From Spirochaetia bacterium (GTDB lineage Bacteria > Spirochaetota > Spirochaetia > Treponematales > Treponemataceae), in contig CAAGIZ010000086.1 of the NCBI GenBank assembly GCA_900770075.1, positions 1-11,793 on the forward strand: a stretch of 11,793 nt of DNA, written 5' to 3'. Within the stretch, counting starts at the first letter, position 1; each line of letters begins with the position of its first letter. The notes beneath the pieces are model-generated. The model saw nothing but the letters and a program-made list of their open reading frames with translations. It was not told the DNA's origin and searched no databases. Position numbers and translations under genes: made by a program. Shown piece after piece: positions 6,241 to 11,435 of this stretch.

Positions 6241-7299
6241 ATGGCACGTAAAAACCTCTTGAAAGGTTTCAAAAAACCAAAGGGTATTACATTTGAACAT
6301 CTCGAAACAAATCCAAATTACGGAAAGTTTATTGCTTATCCATTTGAACCAGGTTTTGGTACGACGATTGGAAATACTCTTAGGCGTGTACTTCTTTCTT
6401 CTATTCAGGGATATGCCGTAACATCTGTACGGATTACTTCATTTGATGCTGAGGGCGTTCCTCGTGTTATTCAGAGTGAATTTGACTCAATTGCAAACGT
6501 TTCGGAAGATACTCTTGAAATTTTGAACAGCTTGAAAATGATTCGCTTTAAGCTTCCGAACGATGCAGAACAGGATACGCTTCTTTTTGAATTTAAAGGA
6601 CCGGGAAAAGTAACAAGCAATGACTTTGAAAAAGAAGGTCAGCTTGAAGTACTTTCGAAGGATGTTCCTGTATTCACTATGATGGAAGGTGCAAACCTTA
6701 GCATTGAAATTCAGGTTGATTTGGGCAGGGGTTATATACCTGCTGAAGTAAACAGCAACTACATTGAAGTAGTTGGCACCATTCCGATGGATGCAATCTT
6801 CTCGCCGGTTCGCAAGGTAAAATATGCAATTGAACCTTGTCGCGTTGGTGAAAGAAACGACTACGACAAATTGGTTCTTGAAATTTGGTCAGATGGCACA
6901 ATCTCTCCGGAAGATGCACTGGCAGAAGCTGCAAAGATTGCAAAAGATCACTTCTCAATCTTTGTAAACTTTAACGATAGTGACATTTCCGGTTCAGACG
7001 AAATGGATGAAGGTGATGAAAAAATCCGTTCATTGCTTAATACTCCTGTTGAAGAACTTGAACTTTCAGTTCGTTCTTCTAACTGTCTTAAAAATGCCAA
7101 TATCCGTACTATCGGAGAATTGACAAAGAAGACGGAAGATGACATCGCCAAGACAAGAAACTTTGGTAAGAAATCTCTTACTGAAATTAAAGAAAAGCTC
7201 CTCGAATGGGGACTTACACTTGGAATGACAGATTACAGTCATCTTAAGAATGTAAATTTGGCAAATCCAAAGCAAAAGGAAGAATCCAATGAATCATAA
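6241..7299 (+). CDS. rpoA: DNA-directed RNA polymerase subunit alpha
   Basis: The 352-aa product is RNA polymerase alpha, the dimeric assembly platform for beta and beta-prime and a contact for activators and UP elements. The N-terminal domain (about 1-240) has YPFEPGFGTTIGNTLRRVLL (33-52) and SIQGYAVTSVRI, then the LGRGYIPAEVN and SPVRKVKYAIEP blocks, with RVGERNDYDKLVLEIWSDGT (201-220). An acidic linker (about 248-262) leads to the C-terminal domain (about 268-329), which has LELSVRSSNCLKNANI and FGKKSLTEIKEKL. R278 corresponds to E. coli R265, the main DNA-contact residue. The frame extends about 22 residues past the usual domain end. ATG 6241 has AGGAG five bases upstream. The 3' end overlaps rplQ by 11 bases. 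Confidence 0.98.
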   Translation: MARKNLLKGFKKPKGITFEHLETNPNYGKFIAYPFEPGFGTTIGNTLRRVLLSSIQGYAVTSVRITSFDAEGVPRVIQSEFDSIANVSEDTLEILNSLKMIRFKLPNDAEQDTLLFEFKGPGKVTSNDFEKEGQLEVLSKDVPVFTMMEGANLSIEIQVDLGRGYIPAEVNSNYIEVVGTIPMDAIFSPVRKVKYAIEPCRVGERNDYDKLVLEIWSDGTISPEDALAEAAKIAKDHFSIFVNFNDSDISGSDEMDEGDEKIRSLLNTPVEELELSVRSSNCLKNANIRTIGELTKKTEDDIAKTRNFGKKSLTEIKEKLLEWGLTLGMTDYSHLKNVNLANPKQKEESNES

Positions 7300-7786
7300 G
7301 AATGGTTTTAATCCGCTTTCGCGCACAACAGCACATCGCCGTGCTATGTCGCGCAACATGGTAACTTCACTTTTCAGATTTGAACGCATTACAACTACTA
7401 GTGCAAAAGCTAAAGAAGTTCGTAAGGCTGCTGAAAAATTGATTACACGCAGCAAGGTTGATACAGTTCACAACCGTCGTATTGCCGCAAAGTTTATTCA
7501 GGATGAAAAAATCTTGAACAAGCTTTTTACAGAACTTGGACCGCGCATGAAGGATCGTAAGGGTGGTTATACACGCATCCTTAAGATTGGTTTCCGTCAG
7601 GGCGATGCTGCAGACATGGTAATTCTTGAATTGGTAGACTATACTCTTCCAACTGAAGAATCTAAAACAAAGGCTGCAAAAAAGGCAGATGCTTCTGAAA
7701 AACCTGCGAAAAAGCCGGCTGCAAAAAAAGCACCTGCTAAAGCTAAGACTGCAAAAGCAGCTCCTGCTGCTGAAGAAGCAAAATAA
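7289..7786 (+). CDS. rplQ: Large ribosomal subunit protein bL17 with Ala/Lys-rich C-terminal tail
   Basis: Residues 1 to about 121 are a standard bL17 core: GFNPLSRTTAHRRAMSRNMV, the ITTTSAKAKEVRKAAEKLIT block, and GGYTRILKIGFRQGDAADM followed by VILELVDY. bL17 sits by the peptide exit tunnel on the 50S. Family members are usually about 120-130 aa; this one is 165 because of a low-complexity tail (about 122-165) with repeated Lys-Ala-Pro units (KKPAAKKAPAKAKTAKAAP), resembling histone-H1-like tails. The tail is in frame, without a stop or frameshift, and is probably disordered and RNA-binding (inference). ATG 7289 lies inside the end of rpoA with AGGAAG at 7278-7283, indicating translational coupling. 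The TAA stop is fused to the next gene's TAAGGAG. Confidence 0.96.
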   Translation: MNHKNGFNPLSRTTAHRRAMSRNMVTSLFRFERITTTSAKAKEVRKAAEKLITRSKVDTVHNRRIAAKFIQDEKILNKLFTELGPRMKDRKGGYTRILKIGFRQGDAADMVILELVDYTLPTEESKTKAAKKADASEKPAKKPAAKKAPAKAKTAKAAPAAEEAK

Positions 7787-7795
7787 GGAGTAAGT

Positions 7796-8023
7796 ATGTC
7801 TAAAGCACATCGTGGAACTGGTATCCGTAACGAAGTAAACCACGGACGTGGCAAATGTGCACGCTGTGGAAAAGAAAATATCAAAGTCCTTTATGAAAAG
7901 GAAATTGATGGTGCCGCTGCAAAAATCTGTAAATACTGCAACGCTGCACTTAAAAACATTGCAAGAGTAGAAGCAAGAAAGGCAAAGCCAGCTGCTGAGG
8001 CTCCTGCAGAAGCACAGGCATAA
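7796..8023 (+). CDS. Small zinc-ribbon protein of unknown function at the end of the alpha operon
   Basis: I do not recognise a named family. The 75-aa product is basic in its first half (MSKAHRGTGIRNEVNHGRGK) and has C21-x2-C24 and C45-x2-C48 (KCARCGK and KICKYCNA), the layout of a four-cysteine zinc ribbon. The last 20 residues form an Ala/Glu/Pro tail (PAAEAPAEAQA) like the tail of the adjacent bL17. AAGGAG at 7785-7790 overlaps the rplQ stop and sets ATG 7796. It is co-transcribed with rpoA and rplQ, and a strong terminator follows 22 bases after its stop. Size, charge, zinc motif and position suggest a ribosome- or RNA-polymerase-associated factor; this is inference from context. It could instead be a diverged duplicate of a zinc ribosomal protein, though sequence identity to uL24, uS14 or bL36 is not evident by eye. 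Confidence 0.85.
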   Translation: MSKAHRGTGIRNEVNHGRGKCARCGKENIKVLYEKEIDGAAAKICKYCNAALKNIARVEARKAKPAAEAPAEAQA

Positions 8024-8045
8024 TTATAATTTTGTTCCTGTCTAC

Positions 8046-8082
8046 GCCGCCCTTCGGTTTGTAAGGGCGGCTTTATTTTTTT
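8046..8082 (+). terminator. Strong intrinsic terminator of the rpoA unit
   Basis: GCCGCCCTT (8046-8054) pairs perfectly with AAGGGCGGC (8063-8071) around an eight-base loop, followed by TTTATTTTTTT (8072-8082). The GC-rich stem and U-tract are those of a classic rho-independent terminator, 22 bases after the zinc-ribbon gene. Read on the other strand the stem is not followed by a U-tract, so it acts mainly on + strand transcripts. Confidence 0.93.
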
Positions 8083-8122
8083 AAGACCATTGTTGTTGCT
8101 TGAAATACTGAAAGATAGACGG

Positions 8123-8240
8123 TTTTTGGGGGGATGTGCCCGGATCGTAGCGGCGGCGGAGCCGTTCCGAAGCGCAGCGGAGGAATGAGGGTTACCGAAC
8201 CGCGGAGAGCCGAGGAGAGAGTGGATGCGGCACCCAAAAA
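8123..8240. repeat. GC-rich intergenic element A, bounded by an imperfect inverted repeat
   Basis: The spacer between the two convergent genes contains a GC-rich, non-coding block unlike the AT-rich flanks. Its ends are TTTTTGGG (8123-8130) and CCCAAAAA (8233-8240), with inner TGCC (8137-8140) and GGCA (8229-8232). Inside are GGTTACCGAACC (8190-8201) and several CGG/CCG units. On the minus strand, the part from 8212 to 8140 aligns by eye with element B at 11004-11072: both run CGGCT..., GGTTCG-TA-CC-CTCATT, C-CCGCTG, and end ATCCGG. No open frame is supported. It is likely an interspersed extragenic repeat of this genome (inference). It could also form the 3' end of the minus-strand gene's transcript. 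Confidence 0.6.
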
Positions 8241-8264
8241 ATCTGGAAACTGAAAATTTGAGTG

Positions 8265-10727
8265 CTATTTTAGGTTAAGCCCCAGGTTGGCAATCTCGGT
8301 TATGGCGGCGGTAATCTGTTCGATTCCTGTGGATGCGTCTTGCAGGCGGTTTGAGATGTCGGCGGAGGAATTGACCTGCTCGCTTATGGAAGTTTTTATG
8401 CTTTCGGACAGGGCTGTGATGGTTTTGATTGCCCTGTTTGTGGAGCTAATGACGTCTTTTGCCTGTTTTGTGCTGAGATTGTTCCTTTTTACCAGTTCTT
8501 GAATTTTTGTGGTGGAGGAAACAGTCTGGGCGGCAAGGGCTTTGACTTCCTTTGCGACTACGCTGAATCCCCGACCTGCATCTCCTGCGTGGGCTGCTTC
8601 TATGGCGGCATTTAGGGCAAGTACGTTGGTTTTTTCGGCGATGTCGTTTATGAGTTCTATGGCCCTGGTGATTTCTTCCGTGATGTGGATGAGGGTTTGA
8701 ATTGAGTTGTCGGCTTCGTTTATCATCTGGCTGGCGGAAGTTACGGTGTCTGTGACGTTTGCTATGTTGTCTGAAATGTTTTTTATGCTGCCGGCAACTG
8801 ATTCCATTGCGCCGGAGATGGTGGTTATGCTGCCGGTTATGGATTCCGACTGGCTGGACACTACGTCGGCTTTTTCGGACATGGTGTGCATTGTGGATTC
8901 CATAAAAATGCGGCTTTTTGTGCGTTCTTCCAGGAGCAGGGAACTGTAGATTGCTCCTGAAATCTGATCCCGGAGGGTTTCGTATACGGAACCGTTTTCT
9001 TCTTCGGATTCAAATACGATGTAGCCCAGATAGGTGTTCTGGTAGTGCAGGGATTCCAGAGTGTAGACTGCAAAAACATTATTTCCGCAGATTTTGTCCG
9101 GGAGTATTTCTGTGGTTTTGAAGGTTAATCCGCCTTCTGGAAGAGTGAGTTTTTCGCCGTGGGTAATGGCAAGAACCAGACGGCTGGTCTGCGGAATTTC
9201 TTTGTTTTCTTCGGTGTAGCGGCAGTCGTTGTAGAGAACCAGATAGCAGCCGGATATTGAAAGTCTTGGAAGGGATTTTGAAATTACCTCAAAAAGCCGG
9301 TCGAAGTCTGAGCAGAAAAGAATTTCTGTACTTATCTGTCGCAGGGTGGTTTCTTTGCGGGTGTTGAGGAGTTTTGTCTGCTTTTGAGAGCGGCAGTCGA
9401 ATTCATTTACGAGAATACGAGCCTGCTGGAAGAGGTTTTCGGTTTTTTTGTAGAGAGGGCTGTGGGTGTTTGCCTCTGAGAGGGTCATTGCCCTTAAAAC
9501 TGAAAGCGTGTCCTGCCATACGGAAAATTCCTGGGAAATTTTTTGAAAGCTGTTGAGTCCTGATGAAAGGGTCGCTAAAAAAAGGTTGCCGGAATCTTTG
9601 GATTGCAGGTCTTTTGCGAAATTTTTAACGAAGAGGGGAAGAAAGTCCTGGAAAAAATTTGAAGTTTCTTCTTTTGAGTAGCGGTCGTTTTTTACTGTGG
9701 CTTCCAGTTTTTGTGATACTGCGTTCTGCCAGTTTTGAGAAGAAATCTTTTCTGAAAGAGTATGGGAGAACGCTCCGGCAAGGGGGCTGTCCTTTGCCTT
9801 AAAGAAGAGTTTTTTTGAGTTCTGAGATAAATTCAGTGTTGAGCCTGTATCTTTCATGCAGGCTTTTTTTACGGATTCTGAGGTACAGCCGCAGGATTCG
9901 CCGAGGACAAGGCGTGTTTTGTAGCTTAATTGTTTTTCGTAGGGGTTGTTTGTTAAGATTGCTTTAAGTATGTTGTAGCTCTGTAAGCCCTGACCGTAAA
10001 AAGGCATTTCTACGGAGGTAATTGGCGGGGTTGAACAGGCGGCATCGTCTGTTCCGTTAAAGCCGCAGACTGCTATATCCTGGGGAATTGAATAGCCCCG
10101 GCGGAGGAGTTCTTCCTGTGCACCGATTGCTACGTTGTCGCCTACTGCTACAATAGCCTGAATGTCTTTGCCCGGTTTTAGGCCTTTTCCCAGCCAGGCG
10201 GTTACTGCTTTTGCACCGTCGGCAATTGCCCAGCCGCCGCAATCTGAAATAAGGTTTTGATCTGGCTGGATGCCGTGTTTTTTCAGGCCTTCGATGTATC
10301 CTTCGTACCGTTCTTTTGCATAAACGTGTGTCTGGGGGCCGCGGATAAAGGCTATTTTTGTAAAGTGATGGACGTCAATCAGGTGGTCAATCAGTTCAAT
10401 CTGTCCGGTTTTGCAGTCGGTGATGATGACGGGTTTGCCTTCGATTTTGAATGTCATGCAGACAAGAGGTGTTTTTTCGAATTTTTTGTAGAAGTCGGAG
10501 GTTGCCTGGTCTACATCGGAAGAGGCCCAGGAAATTATGCCGGAAACAGAGCTGTCTGTAAGCAGATGGTAAATCATGGAGCCCTGACCTTTGTTGAGCA
10601 CAGGTCCCCGGAAGGTTATGAGGGGAGTTTGATCTTTCTGACAGCCGGAAAGAATGCCTTTCCACATGTTGCGTCCGGTTGCGTCTACCAGAGAGCGGGT
10701 TAAAAATGCGATTGTTTTTTTATTCAT
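8265..10727 (-). CDS. Cytoplasmic chemoreceptor with LacI-like ligand-binding domain, GAF-like region and MCP signalling domain
   Basis: The 820-aa product combines modules in an uncommon order. Residues 1-280 form a LacI/periplasmic-binding-protein type sugar-sensor core: first strand KKTIAFLTRSL at residue 3, FTKIAFIRGPQ with YAKERYEGYIEGLKKHGI (122-153), AIVAVGDNVAIGAQEELLRR (191-210), and DIAVCGFNGTDDA (217-229). The LacI helix-turn-helix is absent. An ESCGC motif (277-281) closes it. Residues 282-455 are mainly helical with no family I can name. Residues about 456-600 look GAF-like (LGYIVFE, then VYETLRDQISGAIYSSLLL). Residues about 605-820 are a chemoreceptor hairpin, with its tip around EKTNVLALNAAIEAAHAGDA (698-717) and GRGFSVVAKEVKALA; the commoner Arg of EAARAGE is His713. 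I see no signal peptide or membrane helix. Expected role: soluble sugar-responsive input to CheA/CheW. AGGGGG (rc of 10733-10738) precedes the start. Confidence 0.9.
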   Translation of the reverse strand: MNKKTIAFLTRSLVDATGRNMWKGILSGCQKDQTPLITFRGPVLNKGQGSMIYHLLTDSSVSGIISWASSDVDQATSDFYKKFEKTPLVCMTFKIEGKPVIITDCKTGQIELIDHLIDVHHFTKIAFIRGPQTHVYAKERYEGYIEGLKKHGIQPDQNLISDCGGWAIADGAKAVTAWLGKGLKPGKDIQAIVAVGDNVAIGAQEELLRRGYSIPQDIAVCGFNGTDDAACSTPPITSVEMPFYGQGLQSYNILKAILTNNPYEKQLSYKTRLVLGESCGCTSESVKKACMKDTGSTLNLSQNSKKLFFKAKDSPLAGAFSHTLSEKISSQNWQNAVSQKLEATVKNDRYSKEETSNFFQDFLPLFVKNFAKDLQSKDSGNLFLATLSSGLNSFQKISQEFSVWQDTLSVLRAMTLSEANTHSPLYKKTENLFQQARILVNEFDCRSQKQTKLLNTRKETTLRQISTEILFCSDFDRLFEVISKSLPRLSISGCYLVLYNDCRYTEENKEIPQTSRLVLAITHGEKLTLPEGGLTFKTTEILPDKICGNNVFAVYTLESLHYQNTYLGYIVFESEEENGSVYETLRDQISGAIYSSLLLEERTKSRIFMESTMHTMSEKADVVSSQSESITGSITTISGAMESVAGSIKNISDNIANVTDTVTSASQMINEADNSIQTLIHITEEITRAIELINDIAEKTNVLALNAAIEAAHAGDAGRGFSVVAKEVKALAAQTVSSTTKIQELVKRNNLSTKQAKDVISSTNRAIKTITALSESIKTSISEQVNSSADISNRLQDASTGIEQITAAITEIANLGLNLK

Positions 10728-10766
10728 TTTAAGTCCCCCTGCAAAACGAAAGCGTATATCTTCAAA

Positions 10767-10795
10767 AGTATAATGCCAAGGGGAGAAAAATGCAA
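10767..10795 (-). promoter_or_regulatory. Promoter of the LacI-like/MCP gene
   Basis: On the minus strand, TTGCAT (10795-10790) and TATACT (10772-10767) are separated by exactly 17 bases. The predicted start is near 10760, giving a leader of about 33 bases with the ribosome binding site AGGGGGAC before ATG 10727. Both boxes are close to the sigma-70 consensus. No flagellar sigma-28-like or clear sigma-54 pair was seen, so expression is probably housekeeping rather than tied to flagellar genes. Confidence 0.7.
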
Positions 10796-11003
10796 TTTTT
10801 TGGGTGGTGGTTCTGGGGATAGGGGGGGGGACATTTTTTCTGTTTGGAATGGCACTTTGAACTATAGTTTTAGAACAGTTCCTGCTTAGGTTATTGCATA
10901 AAATCTTAACAGTGCAGGTCAGGTGGGTTTTATTTGAATAGGATTGGACGGCAAAAGTCCTTTAATAAAAGCCCTCCCGACGGCGAAAAGTCCCTGAAAA
11001 GAC
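10796..11003. other. Non-coding stretch with G-run, palindrome and short hairpin repeats
   Basis: No supported gene lies here. Visible items are a G-rich run with nine consecutive G (10822-10830) and GGGG just before it; AACTATAGTT, a perfect 10-base palindrome at 10860-10869; an 11-base sequence GTTTTAGAACA (10867-10877) repeated at 11217-11227; CCTGC (10881-10885) with GCAGG (10914-10918); and two near-identical small hairpins, GACGGCAAAAGTCC (10947-10960) and GACGGCGAAAAGTCC (10979-10993). None matches an RNA family I can name. Transcription through this part is unknown. Confidence 0.5.
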
Positions 11004-11072
11004 CGGCTGCTACAGGTTCGCTACCGCTCATTGCCCGCTGGTCGCCGGGCAACTAAAGCCTTCCGCATCCGG
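11004..11072. repeat. GC-rich intergenic element B, related to element A in opposite orientation
   Basis: A GC-rich island in AT-rich DNA, starting CGGCTG and ending GCATCCGG. It contains the perfect hairpin TTGCCCG (11031-11037) with CGGGCAA (11046-11052) around an eight-base loop, without a following U-tract. Its core at 11015-11040 aligns with the minus strand of element A (8140-8212), sharing GGTTCG, TA, CC, CTCATT and CCGCTG in order with small differences. The two copies thus bracket the LacI-like/MCP gene as an inverted pair. I infer a family of dispersed extragenic repeats; no coding frame is credible. Confidence 0.55.
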
Positions 11073-11102
11073 CGTAGGAATTATTACAACGCAAATTTGT
11101 GT

Positions 11103-11147
11103 AAAAACTATGTAAAAAGGCAAAAAAATTTTGAAAATCTGCAAAAA
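11103..11147. promoter_or_regulatory. Phased A-tracts (predicted curved DNA)
   Basis: Five runs of four to seven A occur at 11103-11107, 11114-11118, 11122-11128, 11134-11137 and 11143-11147. Their centres are spaced about 11, 9, 10.5 and 9.5 bases, averaging the helical repeat, the classical pattern for intrinsically bent DNA. The block ends about 60 bases upstream of the -35 box at 11208, where bends often raise promoter activity or attract nucleoid proteins. The effect here is inferred. Confidence 0.5.
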
Positions 11148-11207
11148 TTGTTCGTAATCTCCCTGTTTTTAATAGTTGTTAGGGTGTATATTTATAGTGT
11201 TATGTCC

Positions 11208-11236
11208 TTGACACAGGTTTTAGAACAAAATAGCAT
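11208..11236 (+). promoter_or_regulatory. Promoter upstream of the heptanucleotide repeats
   Basis: A perfect -35 box TTGACA (11208-11213) is followed after 17 bases by TAGCAT (11231-11236), which matches four of six -10 positions. The predicted start is about 11243, inside the first or second heptanucleotide copy. The spacer contains GTTTTAGAACA, an 11-base sequence also found at 10867-10877. There is no other convincing + strand promoter for the lipoprotein gene. Confidence 0.6.
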
Positions 11237-11299
11237 TTCTCGGTTCTCGGTTCTCGGTTCTCGGTTCTCGGTTCTCGGTTCTCGGTTCTCGGTTCTCGG
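11237..11299 (+). repeat. Nine perfect tandem copies of the heptanucleotide TTCTCGG
   Basis: The unit TTCTCGG occurs nine times without a mismatch from 11237 to 11299. The array begins one base after the predicted -10 box and is therefore likely transcribed from its first copies onward. A 7-base unit is not a multiple of three, and no real gene runs through it; translated, it would give a repeating FSVLGSR, a by-product. Such arrays change length by slipped-strand replication, so it is a probable variable-number locus. UUCUC of the unit could pair with GAGGA near the downstream ribosome binding site, with one G-U pair; this is speculation. Confidence 0.9.
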
Positions 11300-11350
11300 T
11301 TTGTAGGCGTACTTTATTCAAAATACATAAATTCAACATTCAAAAAATTT

Positions 11351-11398
11351 AAAAGGCACGGAACTCTGCTTTTGCCGGCGGAGAGCTGTGCCTTTTTT
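11351..11398 (+). terminator. Strong hairpin terminator in the leader of the lipoprotein gene (bidirectional)
   Basis: AAAAGGCACGG (11351-11361) pairs with CTGTGCCTTTT (11386-11396), one G-U included. After a 2x2 mismatch (AA/AG) the stem continues with CTCTGC (11364-11369) against GCGGAG (11378-11383), closed by an eight-base loop. A run of six T follows (11393-11398). On the minus strand the same stem is followed by TTTTAAATTTTTT, so it can stop both directions. It lies only 38 bases before the start codon at 11436, with no gene upstream on this strand. That makes it an attenuator or the end of a short RNA starting near 11243. Confidence 0.88.
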
Positions 11399-11435
11399 GT
11401 TTTAAATAAATTTTAAGAGGAAAAGAGGAGTTTTT

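Noticed and set aside
8083..8264. tRNA or other known structured RNA in the convergent spacer
   Set aside because: No cloverleaf arms, CCA end or T-loop (GTTCRAnYC) arrangement could be made from the sequence.
8265..10703. Several + strand open frames of 60-150 codons opposite the receptor gene
   Set aside because: They are antisense shadows of a long coding sequence with clear domain matches, and lack ribosome binding sites and recognisable products.
10757..10778. Sigma-54 type promoter for the receptor gene (TTGGCA present on the minus strand)
   Set aside because: The required GC at the -12 element is absent at the correct distance, while a good sigma-70 pair with 17-base spacing overlaps the same place.
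10867..10877. CRISPR repeat or tracrRNA fragment, because GTTTTAGA resembles the start of some type II repeats
   Set aside because: The likeness is only about eight bases, there is no repeat-spacer structure, and no complementary partner or cas9 is seen.
10881..10930. Possible terminator from CCTGC/GCAGG
   Set aside because: The stem is only five pairs with a 28-base interior and is not followed by a proper U-tract.
11031..11052. Hairpin in element B as an intrinsic terminator
   Set aside because: The seven-pair GC-rich stem is followed by CTAAAGCC rather than a U-run, so termination is unlikely. It is better seen as part of the repeat element.
11237..11299. CRISPR array
   Set aside because: The units are 7 bases long with no spacers between them, so this is a simple tandem repeat. 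No cas gene is in the window.
11031..11306. Open frame of 91 codons ending in repeated FSVLGSR
   Set aside because: It starts inside GC-rich element B, has no ribosome binding site, passes AT-rich non-coding sequence and owes its end to the heptanucleotide array. It is a by-product of the repeats.
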